From: Gemmobacter sp034519525
GTDB taxonomy: Bacteria > Pseudomonadota > Alphaproteobacteria > Rhodobacterales > Rhodobacteraceae
Length of the DNA stretch: 64,000 nt
Direction: 5' to 3'
Assembly (NCBI GenBank): GCA_034519525.1
Contig: JAXHOJ010000035.1
Location: 1-64,000 of the forward strand
The notes beneath the pieces were generated by a model. That model was given only the letters and a program-made list of their open reading frames with translations, had not been told where the DNA came from and searched no databases. The first letter of the stretch is position 1; every line of letters starts with the position of its first letter. The position numbers and the translations under genes are program-made. Positions 1 to 8,091 of this stretch are shown here, piece by piece.

Positions 1-510
1 GACGGGTGGCCATCAGGCGGGGATCAACGTTGTCAGTCTGCCGATGTGCAACCTGTATCTGCAGGACCGCCACGCCGCCCGTACCCCCCGCAACCGGGGG
101 CGTCACCGCTGGTCCATGAGAAGCGCGCGCAAGGGGCATCCGCGGTGGCCTTTGCCTCCGACAACACAAGACGACCTGTTCTATGCTTACGGCGATCCTC
201 GACATGGTCGAAGTCCTGCGTGGAGGCGACGCGGATCGCGCACCTTGACCATTCCGCGACCGACTGCGCAGGTCTCCGCTTCTGACTGCGTCTCCTGCCG
301 CGATGTGCGGTTCTTCCGTCCCCGCACTGTCCTCGCCCCGGCGCCCCCCTGCCGACGTGGTGATCTTCCGGCGCCTGGACTTCGACCGAGGGGTTCTTGC
401 CCGCCCGCAATCCGACCGCTAGCGCGTTCTGCGCGCGGTGGTCGCGCCATCGACCGCACCCTTCCCGACTACGCCGAACTTGAGGACCTGATGAAGGGGA
501 CCCCGCATGA
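1..510 (+). pseudogene. Cytosine deaminase-like amidohydrolase, C-terminal part, frameshifted
   Basis: This is the 3' part of an amidohydrolase that begins before the window. Joining the three forward frames gives recognisable cytosine-deaminase (CodA-type) segments: SLPMCNLYLQDRHAART near 35-90, then LVHEKRAQGAS, ASDNTR, DLFYAYGD, LDMVEVL and EATRIAHLDHSATD up to about 270, and AIDRTLPDYAEL near 450-480. Each segment lies in a different frame from its neighbour, so several single-base indels fall within about 450 bases. The family deaminates cytosine or related ring compounds such as creatinine. The intended stop probably overlaps the ATG at 507 of the next gene as ATGA, which implies operon coupling. 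Whether these are true mutations or sequencing errors cannot be decided here. The family call is moderately sure and the substrate is unknown. Confidence 0.6.
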
Positions 511-1918
511 ACGACCGAAGCCGCTGAAAGCTGCCCTCAGCCACCTTGAGATCGACGAAAACCCGATCTCGGTCCGCGCCAAGAGCCGCGATTTCTTCTG
601 GTATTCCCCGGTTCTGAAAGCGCGGATGGACCACCTGACCGCCGATTTCGTCGTCTCGCCGAGGAGTGAGGCCGAAGTGATCGAGGTGCTGCGCGCCGCC
701 CATGCCCACGATGTCCCCGTCACCGTGCGCGGTGCCGGGACCGGGAATTACGGGCAGGCGATCCCGCTGAAGGGCGGCATCATCCTGCATCTGAACAAGA
801 TGAAGGCGGTCAAGGGCGATCCACGCCGGGGCGCGGTGATCGTGGGAGCCGGGCTGTCCTGCTCAAAGATCTGGATGCCGCCACCCGCGCGCATTCGGGG
901 CAGGAACTGCGAATGTTCTCCAGCAACATGGCGCCACGGCCACGATCGGCGGCTTCATCGCCGGCGGCTCGGGCGGCGTGGGCTCGTGCACTGGGGCGGC
1001 CTGCGCGATCTGGGCAACATCATCCGCCTGCGGGTGGTCACGATGGAGGCCGAACCCCGCGTTCTGGAATTCACCGGCGAAGAACTGCACCGCGTCAGCC
1101 ACGCCTATGGCACCAACGGCATTATCACCGAGATCGAGATGCCGCTGGCCCCCGCCTATGACTGGGTCGGGATTTTCGTCAGCCTTCGACGACTTTGCCG
1201 CTGCCGCGCGCTGCGCTGCCGAGGCTGGGCGCATCAGGACGGCATCCTGAAGAAGCTGATCTCGGTCTACGAGGCCCCGATCACCGAGCGCTTTATTTCC
1301 CGCGTGGCCCCCCATGTGGCGGCCGCGGGACAGCCGTTGGTGGGCCTGATGGTGGCGCCGCATGCGATGGACGGGTTCCTGACCTTCATCGCGCCGCAAC
1401 CCGGCGGCGCAGGTGATCTATCGCTCGCGACGATGACGACTGGGACCGAGGACCGCGGGCCGGTGTTCGAATATGGCTGGAACCACACCACGCTGCGGGC
1501 GCTGAAGGTGGACCCCTCGATCACCTATCTGCAGGTGCGCTATGCCACCGCCGACCATATGGCGAAGGTGGCGCGCGATCCGCGCGGCCTTCCGGGGGAG
1601 AGGTGATGCAGCATCTGGAGGTGATGCGCGAGAGCGGCAAGGTGATGGTTCGCGGGCCTGACGCTGGTGAAGTTCACCACCGAGGCGCGGCTGGATGAGA
1701 TCGTCGCCATCCACGAGGTCCATGGCGCGCCGCATTTCAACCCGCACCGCTATACGCTGGAGGAAGGCGGGCGGCAGACGGTGGATGACCGCCAGCTGGC
1801 CTTCAAGCGCGAGGCCGATCCCAAAGGGTTGCTGAACCCCGGCAAGATGATCGCCTGGGATGATCCGGATTGGGGACTATGCTACGGGGGATGCTATGCC
1901 CGTACTGCCGCGGGATGA
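507..1918 (+). pseudogene. FAD-linked oxidase (GlcD / D-lactate dehydrogenase type), frameshifted
   Basis: A PCMH-type FAD-binding oxidoreductase is visible across frames. After the ATG at 507 comes LKAALSHLEIDENPISVRAK. The nucleotide-binding part follows (VVSPRSEAEVIEVLRAAH, then VTVRGAGTGNYGQA, the usual R-G-x-G-T-x-x-x-G flavin loop). A Gly-rich stretch GGFIAGGSGGVGS lies near 950-985, and the C-terminal end reads ADPKGLLNPGKMIAWDD near 1830-1860, a common ending of this family. Frame changes are needed near 515, 870-985, 1190-1235, 1410-1440 and 1600-1660. Such enzymes oxidise 2-hydroxy acids or related substrates. The stop at 1916-1918 overlaps the next start (ATGA), as in a coupled operon. 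The substrate is not predictable. Confidence 0.6.
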
Positions 1919-2529
1919 GCGGGGCGGCAGGAGTGACCGCGCGCTCTGGTCGGTATTTTCGCCCATCCCTGCGCCGAGAAGCTTTCGCGGCTGCGCTGCA
2001 TCGGCCATGGTCGGATACGCTGACCGGCGCGGGGCTGGGAGGTGGATCGATTGCGATCTTTATGCCGAAGGGTTCGATCCGGTGATGAGGGCGGAGCGAG
2101 CGGCGGGGCTATCACGACGTGGCGCCGAACCGCGCGCTGGTGCAGTGGTATGTCGACCGGCTGCGGGCGCGCGAGGCGCTGGTGCTTGGTGTTTTCCGGT
2201 GTGGAATTTCGGCTTTCCGGCCATCCTGAAGGGGCTTCTTTGACCGGGTGTTCCTGCCCGGCGTCAGTTTCCGGCTGGAGGACGGCAAGCGTGACGCCCG
2301 CTCTGACCCATATCCGCAAGCTGGCGGCCGTCACCACCTATGGCGCGACAAGGTGGCGGGCGCTTGCTGGCGGGCGATCCGCCGCGCCATGTGGTCAAGC
2401 GGGCGGTCTGGCCGTGTACGCCGGCCAGACAAGATGCGGTATCTGGCGCTCTACGACATGAATCGCGCCGATCAGGGCCAGCGCGCGGACTATCTTGCCC
2501 GCGTGCAACAGAAGATGAGGCAGTTCTGA
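1915..2529 (+). pseudogene. NAD(P)H oxidoreductase, flavodoxin fold (first copy), frameshifted
   Basis: The gene starts at ATG 1915, overlapping the previous stop. Segments of the NAD(P)H dehydrogenase (quinone)/flavodoxin-like family appear in alternating frames: ESFAAALH near the start, CDLYAEGFDPVMRAER near 2060-2100, VFPVWNFGFPAILKG near 2190-2235 (the P-x-W-x-F/Y-G-x-P-A-x-L-K-G flavin-site motif), then ALTHIRKLAAVTTYGATRWRA and the C-terminal YLALYDMNRADQGQRADYLARVQQKMRQF. At least four frame changes are required. These soluble flavoproteins reduce quinones or other acceptors with NAD(P)H. The stop at 2527-2529 overlaps the start of a paralogous gene, so this is a tandem pair. Confidence 0.58.
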
Positions 2530-3182
2530 TGCGTGCCCTTGTCGTCTATTGCCACCCGTCCCCCCACAGCTTCAACGCCGCCGTGCGTGACCTTGTGCTG
2601 GCCAAGCTGGCAGCTGCGGGGCCGAGGTCGCGCCTGCATGGACCTTTACGCCGAGCGGCTTTCACCCGGTTCTGAGCCGAGGCGGAATGGGCAGGGCTAT
2701 CTGGACTGCCCCGGCCAACTGCGCGCCGTGCAGCCGAGGATGTGGCGGCGCTGCGCTGGTGCGATACGCTGATCTTCGTCTATCCGACCTGGTGGTATGG
2801 CCTGCCCGCGATGCTGAAGGGCTGGCTGGACCGGGTGCTGCTGCCCGATGTGGCCTTCCTGATGCCCGACGGCGCCAACCGCACCATCCGCCCGGGTCTG
2901 CACCACATCACGCGGCTGGGCGTCTTCACCACCTGCGGGGCAAGCCGCTGGCTGACGTTCGTCGTGGGCTCCCCTGGGAGGCGGACGCTGCGGCGGGGGG
3001 TGGGGTTCCTTCTGACCCCGCGCCACCGCCGGGCCTTTGCCGCGCACTACCTGATGGACAGCTCCACCCCCGAAAGCCGCGCCCGCCATCTGGCCCGCGT
3101 CGCCCGAAAGATGGACCGGCTGATCGGCCGCCGGCCGTGCCGCGCCCGCGCCGCCTTCGCAGATCCGAGGCTGCGCGCATGA
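2529..3182 (+). pseudogene. NAD(P)H oxidoreductase, flavodoxin fold (second copy), frameshifted
   Basis: This is a second flavodoxin-fold NAD(P)H oxidoreductase, starting at ATG 2529 (TGATG overlap). It opens MRALVVYCHPSPHSFNAAV. It then needs frame changes near 2620-2740 to continue through DLYAER and GYLDCP. From 2742 to the stop at 3180-3182 it reads in one frame and contains VYPTWWYGLPAMLKGWLDRVLLP, the quinone-reductase flavin-site motif. It is paralogous to the gene before it. The C-terminal part (residues SRARHLARVARKMDRL) matches the family's last helix. The stop overlaps the ATG at 3179 of the creatininase-type gene. Only the 5' third is damaged. Confidence 0.58.
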
Positions 3183-3977
3183 CCCGGCTGGATTGGGCCG
3201 ACTACCGCGCCCCCGAATTTCACGGGCATGGACCCCGACGCGCACCATCGCGATCCTGCCCACGGCGGCGGTCGAACAGCACGGGCCGCATCTGCCCGTG
3301 GGCACAGATACGCTGATCGCCGAAGGCATGCTGGCCGAACTGCGCCGCCAACTGCGCGCCCTGCCGATGCGCCACAGGTGCGCATCCTGCCGGTGCAGGC
3401 GGTCGGCAAATCGAACGAACATCTCTGGGCGCCCGGCACGCTGACGCTTTCCGCCGCCAGCCGCGCTTGCCGCCTGGACCGAGATCGGCCTGTCCGTCGC
3501 CCGCGCCGGGCTGCGCAAGATCGTCATCCTCAACAGCCATGGCGGCAATCTGGATCTGATCTCGATCCTGTCGCGAGAATTGCGGGTGCAGGCCGGGATG
3601 CTGGCGGTGCGCCTTGGCTGGGGTGCGATGGGCATGCCGCCGGGCCTTTATTCCGACCAGGAGACTGGCGCTTTGGCATCCATGGCGGCGATGTGGAAAC
3701 CTCGCTGATGCTGCAGTTCCGGCCAGAGACGGTGGATATGGCGGCGGCGCGTGATTTCCGGTCAACCGCCGAGGGGGCGGCGATCCCGCCCACCGGGCCG
3801 CTCAGCTATGGCTGGATCGCCTCGGATCTGAACCCGGCGGGCGTGGTGGGCCATGCCGCCGCCGCCACGGCGGAAAAGGGCCGGGCCACGGCAGAACATC
3901 AGGTGGCAGGGCTCATCGGCCTGTTGCGCGATGTGGCTGCCCATCCGCTGACAGGTTTCTCCGCCGTTCCGGGGTGA
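3179..3977 (+). pseudogene. Creatininase-family amidohydrolase, frameshifted
   Basis: This creatininase/creatinine amidohydrolase family protein is visible over three frames. It shows AAVEQHGPHLPVGTDTLIAEG near 3260-3320 (the E-Q-H-G-P-H-L-P metal-site motif), SNEHLWAPGTLTLSA near 3410-3450, ILNSHGGNLDLISILSREL near 3525-3580 (the N-S-H-G-G-N ligand motif), and FGIHGGDVETSLML near 3670-3710. The 3' end from about 3700 is in one frame to the stop at 3975-3977. Frame changes fall near 3230, 3370, 3460 and 3660. Members hydrolyse cyclic amides such as creatinine using two metal ions. The ATG at 3179 overlaps the previous stop, placing it last in the operon. The true substrate could also be a formamide or a modified riboflavin/pterin intermediate. 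Confidence 0.62.
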
Positions 3978-4022
3978 AAGGCCCAAGGGCCGGTTCGCCG
4001 CAGAATTAATCCCTGCCGGGGT

Positions 4023-4047
4023 GGAATAGTTTCGCACCGCCTGCGTT
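4023..4047 (+). promoter_or_regulatory. Candidate ECF-type promoter of the sigma/anti-sigma operon
   Basis: GGAAT at 4023-4027 and CGTT at 4044-4047 are 16 bases apart. This resembles the GGAAC-N16/17-CGTT pattern used by stress-type ECF sigma factors in alphaproteobacteria. It lies 33 bases before the sigma-factor start, so autoregulation is plausible. The match is by eye and the fifth -35 base differs from consensus. Confidence 0.4.
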
Positions 4048-4080
4048 CTATCTGTGACGACAGGATGCAGGAGGCCGCAA

Positions 4081-4599
4081 ATGCCCGGGAAACCCGACGA
4101 GTTGTTCAGATCGGATCTTGTGGCACTGGTGCCCAAGCTGCGCCGCTTTGCCCAAAGCCTGACAGGCAACCGGCAGGATGGCGACGATCTGGTACAGGCC
4201 GCCTGCGAAAAGGCGCTGCGCAATGCCGCGCAATTCGTGCCGGGCACAAGGATGGACAGCTGGATGTATCGCATCATCCAGACCCTCTGGATCGACGACC
4301 GCCGCCGCAACCACACCCGGGGCACGGCGATAGATCCCGAAGACGCCTATCTTTCCGACGAAGGCCGCGCCGCCAACCTGCCCGAAGACCGCATGATGCT
4401 GGCACAGACCCGCCGCGCCATGGCCGATCTGCCGGAAAACCAGCGCGAGGTTCTGGCCCTCGTCGCAATCGAAGGGCTAAGCTACAAGGATGCCGCCGAA
4501 ACGCTTGCCATCCCTGTCGGCACCGTGATGAGCCGCCTGTCCCGCGCCCGCGAGGCGCTTCTGCCCAAACTCGGCCTCAGCCAAGGACGCCGCCAATGA
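4081..4599 (+). CDS. ECF-family RNA polymerase sigma factor
   Basis: This 172-residue protein has sigma region 2 at about residues 10-75 (LVPKLRRFAQSLTGN, then DDLVQAACEKAL) and region 4 at about 110-165 (LPENQREVLALVAIEGLSYK, then AIPVGTVMSRLSRARE, a helix-turn-helix). Regions 1 and 3 are absent, as in ECF sigma factors, and the length is typical. The ATG at 4081 is chosen because AGGAGG lies at 4069-4074; an upstream in-frame ATG at 4054 has no such site. It directs RNA polymerase to stress-type promoters. Its stop overlaps the next start (ATGA), so it is coupled to a likely anti-sigma factor. The upstream GGAAT/CGTT pair suggests autoregulation. Confidence 0.88.
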   Translation: MPGKPDELFRSDLVALVPKLRRFAQSLTGNRQDGDDLVQAACEKALRNAAQFVPGTRMDSWMYRIIQTLWIDDRRRNHTRGTAIDPEDAYLSDEGRAANLPEDRMMLAQTRRAMADLPENQREVLALVAIEGLSYKDAAETLAIPVGTVMSRLSRAREALLPKLGLSQGRRQ

Positions 4600-5336
4600 C
4601 CCGCCCCCCGATGATGGACAAGCAGCACCTTGCCGCCTTCGCGGATGGCGAACTTTCACCCGAAGAGGCAGCCGCAGTGGTCATGTATCTGGCCGATCAT
4701 CCGGCGGATCAGGCCTGGGTTGATGATCTGATGGCGGCCAATGCGGCGCTGGCACAGGCCTTTTCCACCCCATTGCACGAACCCGTGCCCGATCGGATCA
4801 TGGCGGTGTTGCGGCCACAGGCCGAGGTGATCCCGTTTCGCCCCGCGCGGCGTCAAGGCGCCGGTCGGCTGGCGGGCATCGCTCTGGCGCTGGCCGCCAC
4901 TCTGGCGGCGGTTGTGGTGCTGCTGCAACCCGCGCCCCCCGCCGCGCTGATCCTGGCAGGTGCGGTTCCGGCTGACAGCCCGTTGCGCGATGTGCTGGAC
5001 CATCAGGCTGCGGGCGCCCCCATGCCCTTTGGCTCAGGAGAGCTGACCATTCTGGCCTCGATGCCCGCCGCTGACGGTTTCTGCCGCGAGCTGGAGCTGA
5101 TCGACCGGCAGGCGGGCAATCTTCAGGTCGCTCTGGCCTGCGGCGATGCCTCGGGCTGGGTGGTGGATGCGGTGCTGGCCGAAGCTCTGGTGCCGGCCTC
5201 CGATGCAGACGGGTTCCAGCCTGCCGCGGGCGGCGATGCGGCGCTGCTGGACCGCTGGCTGGATCAACGCGGCGCCGGGCTGGCGCTGACCCCGGATCAG
5301 GAGGCCGCGGCCATCAAGGCAGGCTGGGCGCCTTAA
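4596..5336 (+). CDS. Membrane-anchored anti-sigma factor
   Basis: The protein has 246 residues and its ATG overlaps the sigma-factor stop. The N-terminus (HLAAFADGELSPEEAAAVVMYLADHP, about residues 8-33) looks like the cytoplasmic anti-sigma domain that binds ECF factors. I see no H-x3-C-x2-C zinc motif. A single membrane helix follows at about residues 88-108 (LAGIALALAATLAAVVVLLQ). The remaining 135 residues should face the periplasm and could sense a signal. The operon position and topology support sequestration of the sigma factor encoded just before it. The stop TAA shares bases with the stop of the convergent gene at 5333. Confidence 0.78.
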   Translation: MTRPPMMDKQHLAAFADGELSPEEAAAVVMYLADHPADQAWVDDLMAANAALAQAFSTPLHEPVPDRIMAVLRPQAEVIPFRPARRQGAGRLAGIALALAATLAAVVVLLQPAPPAALILAGAVPADSPLRDVLDHQAAGAPMPFGSGELTILASMPAADGFCRELELIDRQAGNLQVALACGDASGWVVDAVLAEALVPASDADGFQPAAGGDAALLDRWLDQRGAGLALTPDQEAAAIKAGWAP

Positions 5337-6073
5337 CCCAGCCGCGACAGCACATCTGTCAGGACGGAAGCCAGACGCAAAGCCCACAGTTGCTGGTCGT
5401 CGGCGGTACGGATCAGATCGTTGCGCAGCTCGATCAACGTGTTGTGCCGGCCGTGCTGCAAAGCGTGCCGGTCAACCGAATCGCCGGGCAGATGGCCGGA
5501 ATAGGGTTCGTTGTCACCGATGCACAGATCGGCCTCTTGCTGCAGGCGCGCGATCAGCGCCTGCGACAGGCGCGGATCAAGATGCGAATACAGCACCCCA
5601 ACCTGCCATGGACGCGGCGCCCTGCCACGCAGACAGGGGGTAAAGCTATGAATCGCAACGATTATCGTATCATCCTGCCGCGCCGCCAGACGCGCCAGCG
5701 CCCGGTGATACGGGTGATAGAGTGTGGCCATCCGCCGGGCCACCTCTGCCGCATCGGCATGGCGATTGGCCGGAATCACCGTGCCGTCATACAGCCGCAT
5801 CAGCAGCGTCGGATCATCCTCTCCCCGGTTCGGGTCGATCACCAGACGCGAGAAATCGGAACAGATCACCGGACTGTCCAGCGCCGCCCCCAGCGCCTCT
5901 GCCAGCCCCGCAGCGCCCGGATCAAAGGCAATGTGCCGCTGCATGTCTTCAGCCGCAATACCCAGGCTGCCACCGCCAATATCGGCGGGCACGCGGTTTG
6001 TTGCGTGATCACAGGTCACAAGCCAGCGGCCCGGCCTGCTTTCGCCGCTTATCCAGTATGGTTGTTCTGTCAT
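5333..6073 (-). CDS. N-formylglutamate amidohydrolase family protein
   Basis: This 246-residue protein is of the N-formylglutamate amidohydrolase/FGase-like family, which removes formate from N-formylglutamate in histidine degradation or acts on related N-formyl compounds. Supporting segments are LVTCDHATNRVPAD near residue 20, CSDFSRLVIDPNRGEDDPTL near 70-90 (a family hallmark), AIHSFTPCLRG near 140 and the C-terminal HNTLIELRNDLIRTADDQQLWA. The ATG at 6073 is preferred; an in-frame ATG at 6124 lacks a ribosome-binding site and would extend towards the operator at 6163. It converges on the anti-sigma gene and their stop codons overlap on TTAA. No hut genes are nearby, so its pathway is open. 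Confidence 0.85.
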   Translation of the reverse strand: MTEQPYWISGESRPGRWLVTCDHATNRVPADIGGGSLGIAAEDMQRHIAFDPGAAGLAEALGAALDSPVICSDFSRLVIDPNRGEDDPTLLMRLYDGTVIPANRHADAAEVARRMATLYHPYHRALARLAARQDDTIIVAIHSFTPCLRGRAPRPWQVGVLYSHLDPRLSQALIARLQQEADLCIGDNEPYSGHLPGDSVDRHALQHGRHNTLIELRNDLIRTADDQQLWALRLASVLTDVLSRLG

Positions 6074-6162
6074 CGCCCTGTCATCGCTTTCAGCTGATAC
6101 CAGATAGGCAAAGCCTGCGCCCATGGAAACGGCATTTTTCAGATGTCGGCTTCACAGGCGAC

Positions 6163-6180
6163 GATGTTAACGCTAACATC
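6163..6180. promoter_or_regulatory. LacI-type operator palindrome upstream of pyk (CceR-like)
   Basis: The arms GATGTTA (6163-6169) and TAACATC (6174-6180) flank ACGC, giving an 18-base palindrome with a central CG as LacI-family operators have. It lies 83 bases before the pyk start. Thirteen of its 16 central bases recur at 27027-27042 before pckA. In Rhodobacter, CceR, a LacI-family regulator, controls central carbon genes through sites of this general kind; that assignment is from memory and not verified. Confidence 0.6.
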
Positions 6181-6187
6181 GGCACGA

Positions 6188-6216
6188 TTGCCGTCGCGTC
6201 GAATATGGTTCATAAC
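6188..6216 (+). promoter_or_regulatory. Possible sigma-70 promoter of pyk
   Basis: TTGCCG at 6188-6193 and CATAAC at 6211-6216 are separated by 17 bases, and each matches the vegetative consensus at four of six positions. It starts 8 bases after the palindrome at 6163-6180, so a bound regulator would contact or flank polymerase. The call is weak, made by eye. Confidence 0.35.
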
Positions 6217-6262
6217 ACTCGCGGCCCAAGCAACCATGACCGTTAAACAAGGAACCGGCAGC

Positions 6263-7708
6263 ATGAAACGCCTGCGCAATGTAAAGATCGTGGCCACGCT
6301 GGGCCCTGCCTCTTCGGATTACGATACCATCCGCAACCTGTTCGAAGCGGGAGCCGATGTTTTCCGTCTGAACATGAGCCATGGCACGCATGACGAAATC
6401 CGTGCCCGCCACGAACATATCCGCCAGATCGAAATTGATACCGGCAGCCCGATCGCCATTCTGGCCGACCTGCAGGGCCCGAAGCTGCGCGTTGGCACCT
6501 TTGCCGATGATTCCGCCGATCTGGAAGTGGGTCAGGCCTTCCGCTTTGATCTGGACCCGACGCCGGGCGATGCAACCCGTGTGAACCTGCCGCATCCCGA
6601 GATTTTCGCCGCGCTGGAATCCGGCTCCACCCTGCTGGTCAATGATGGCAAGCTGCGGATGCGTGTCGAATCCTGCAGCAAGGATTTCGCCGATTGCACC
6701 GTGACGGTGGGTGGCGTGATCTCCAACCGCAAGGGCGTGAACGTGCCTGACGTGGTGCTGCCGGTGGCGGCCCTGTCGCAGAAAGACCGCAAGGATCTGG
6801 AGTTTGCCTGCGAACTGGGAATCGACTGGCTGGCCCTGTCTTTCGTGCAGCGCCCCGAAGACGTGATCGAAGCCCGCGCGCTGGCCAATGGCCGCGCCGC
6901 GATTCTGGCCAAGATCGAAAAGCCTGCCGCCGTGAAAGCCTATGATGCGATTCTGGCCGTGGCCGATGGCATCATGGTGGCGCGGGGCGATCTGGGCGTG
7001 GAACTGCCGGTTCATGCCGTGCCGCCGATCCAGAAACGGCTGATCCGTGGCGCCCGCGCGGCTGCCAAGCCGGTGATCGTGGCCACCCAGATGCTGGAAT
7101 CGATGATCGAAAGCCCGGTGCCCACCCGCGCCGAAGTGTCTGACGTGGCAACCGCCATCTATGAAGGCGCCGATGCCGTGATGCTTTCCGCCGAAAGCGC
7201 GGCAGGCAGCTTCCCCATCGAGGCCGTGACCACGATGAACAACGTGGCCATCAGCGTTGAAAGCGATCCGACCTACCGCGACGTGATCGAGGCCAGCCGC
7301 AAGGTGACGCGCCAGACCGTGGCCGATGGCATCGTGGCCGCCGCCCGCGAAATCGCCGAAGCCGCCGACATCAAGGCGATCTGCTGCTTCAGCCAGACCG
7401 GCACCACCGTCAGCCTGGTGGCCCGCGAACGGCCGCGCGTGCCGATCATCGGCCTGACCCCGCTGATCGGCACCGCCCGCCGCCTGTGCCTGACCTGGGG
7501 CGCCCATTGCGCCGTCACCGAGGAACAGGACCGCTTCAAGGGCGCCGTGATTTCTGCCGTGCGTGCGGCCCGCAGCTTCGGCTTTGCCGAGGCCAAGGAT
7601 CAGATCGTGGTTACGGCCGGTGTGCCCTTCAACGTGACCGGCACGACCAATATCCTGCGCGTCGCCCCCTGCGACGAGCGGCTGATCCACCGCGCCGACC
7701 CGGAGTAA
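6263..7708 (+). CDS. pyk: Pyruvate kinase
   Basis: This 481-residue pyruvate kinase converts phosphoenolpyruvate and ADP to pyruvate and ATP. Near the N-terminus are KIVATLGPAS and FRLNMSHGTHDE. The active-site segment AAILAKIEKPAAV lies near residue 215, followed by IMVARGDLGVELP (the Mg/PEP-binding loop) near 240, and IVATQMLESMIESPVPTRAE and AVMLSAESAAGSFP near 270-315. The C-terminal domain from about 345 is complete. The ATG at 6263 is chosen over an in-frame ATG at 6236 because AAGGAA at 6249-6254 gives good spacing. A LacI-type palindrome upstream suggests control together with pckA. Confidence 0.96.
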   Translation: MKRLRNVKIVATLGPASSDYDTIRNLFEAGADVFRLNMSHGTHDEIRARHEHIRQIEIDTGSPIAILADLQGPKLRVGTFADDSADLEVGQAFRFDLDPTPGDATRVNLPHPEIFAALESGSTLLVNDGKLRMRVESCSKDFADCTVTVGGVISNRKGVNVPDVVLPVAALSQKDRKDLEFACELGIDWLALSFVQRPEDVIEARALANGRAAILAKIEKPAAVKAYDAILAVADGIMVARGDLGVELPVHAVPPIQKRLIRGARAAAKPVIVATQMLESMIESPVPTRAEVSDVATAIYEGADAVMLSAESAAGSFPIEAVTTMNNVAISVESDPTYRDVIEASRKVTRQTVADGIVAAAREIAEAADIKAICCFSQTGTTVSLVARERPRVPIIGLTPLIGTARRLCLTWGAHCAVTEEQDRFKGAVISAVRAARSFGFAEAKDQIVVTAGVPFNVTGTTNILRVAPCDERLIHRADPE

Positions 7709-7731
7709 CCCCAGCAGACGGAGATGCAGGC

Positions 7732-7960
7732 ATGGATGCCGACATTCAGATTGTCATCGGCACCTTGCTTGCGATCCTGTCGCTGCCTTCGATCTGTCGG
7801 CGCCTTTGTCAGACGGCCGCGCCGCCGAGATTGGCGTGGGGGTCATGTTCCTGGTCTGCCGGCGCTGCTGATTCATGCCTGGACCATCACCCCCGGCGGA
7901 TATACCCCCGCAGAGGTGCCGCTGGCCTTCTACCGGCTGATCGGCGCGTGGCGTCACTGA
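7732..7960 (+). pseudogene. Small membrane protein after pyk, frameshifted
   Basis: A conserved small protein is expected here. It starts at ATG 7732 after a GGAG at 7720 with MDADIQIVIGTLLAILSLPS. The continuation needs frame changes near 7792, 7808 and 7855 to read VGAF, SDGRAAEIGVGVMFLV, then ALLIHAWTITPGGYTPAEVPLAFYRLIGAWRH up to the stop at 7958-7960. Joined, it would be about 75 residues with two membrane helices. I recall similar small proteins following pyk in Rhodobacteraceae. The function is unknown. All three breaks sit within 70 bases, like the damage in the first 4 kb. Confidence 0.5.
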
Positions 7961-7986
7961 GCCCCGCCCGTACTGCACCCTGACAC

Positions 7987-8015
7987 TTGCATGTCATACG
8001 GAAGCGGCCTATACG
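7987..8015 (+). promoter_or_regulatory. Candidate sigma-70 promoter of rpmI-rplT
   Basis: TTGCAT at 7987-7992, a 17-base spacer, and TATACG at 8010-8015 form a good vegetative promoter 77 bases before the rpmI start. It falls in the gap after the small gene downstream of pyk. Confidence 0.55.
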
Positions 8016-8091
8016 CCCCGCTCTATCCCCGCACGACCGGCCCCTGTGGCATTGCCGAGTCGTGCGTTCACCCCTCAGCGAGGAGATGGAA

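Noticed and set aside
7961..8091. A possible L20-binding leader before rpmI
   Set aside because: I could not fold a structure resembling known L20 leaders, and infC is not upstream; only a promoter is supported.
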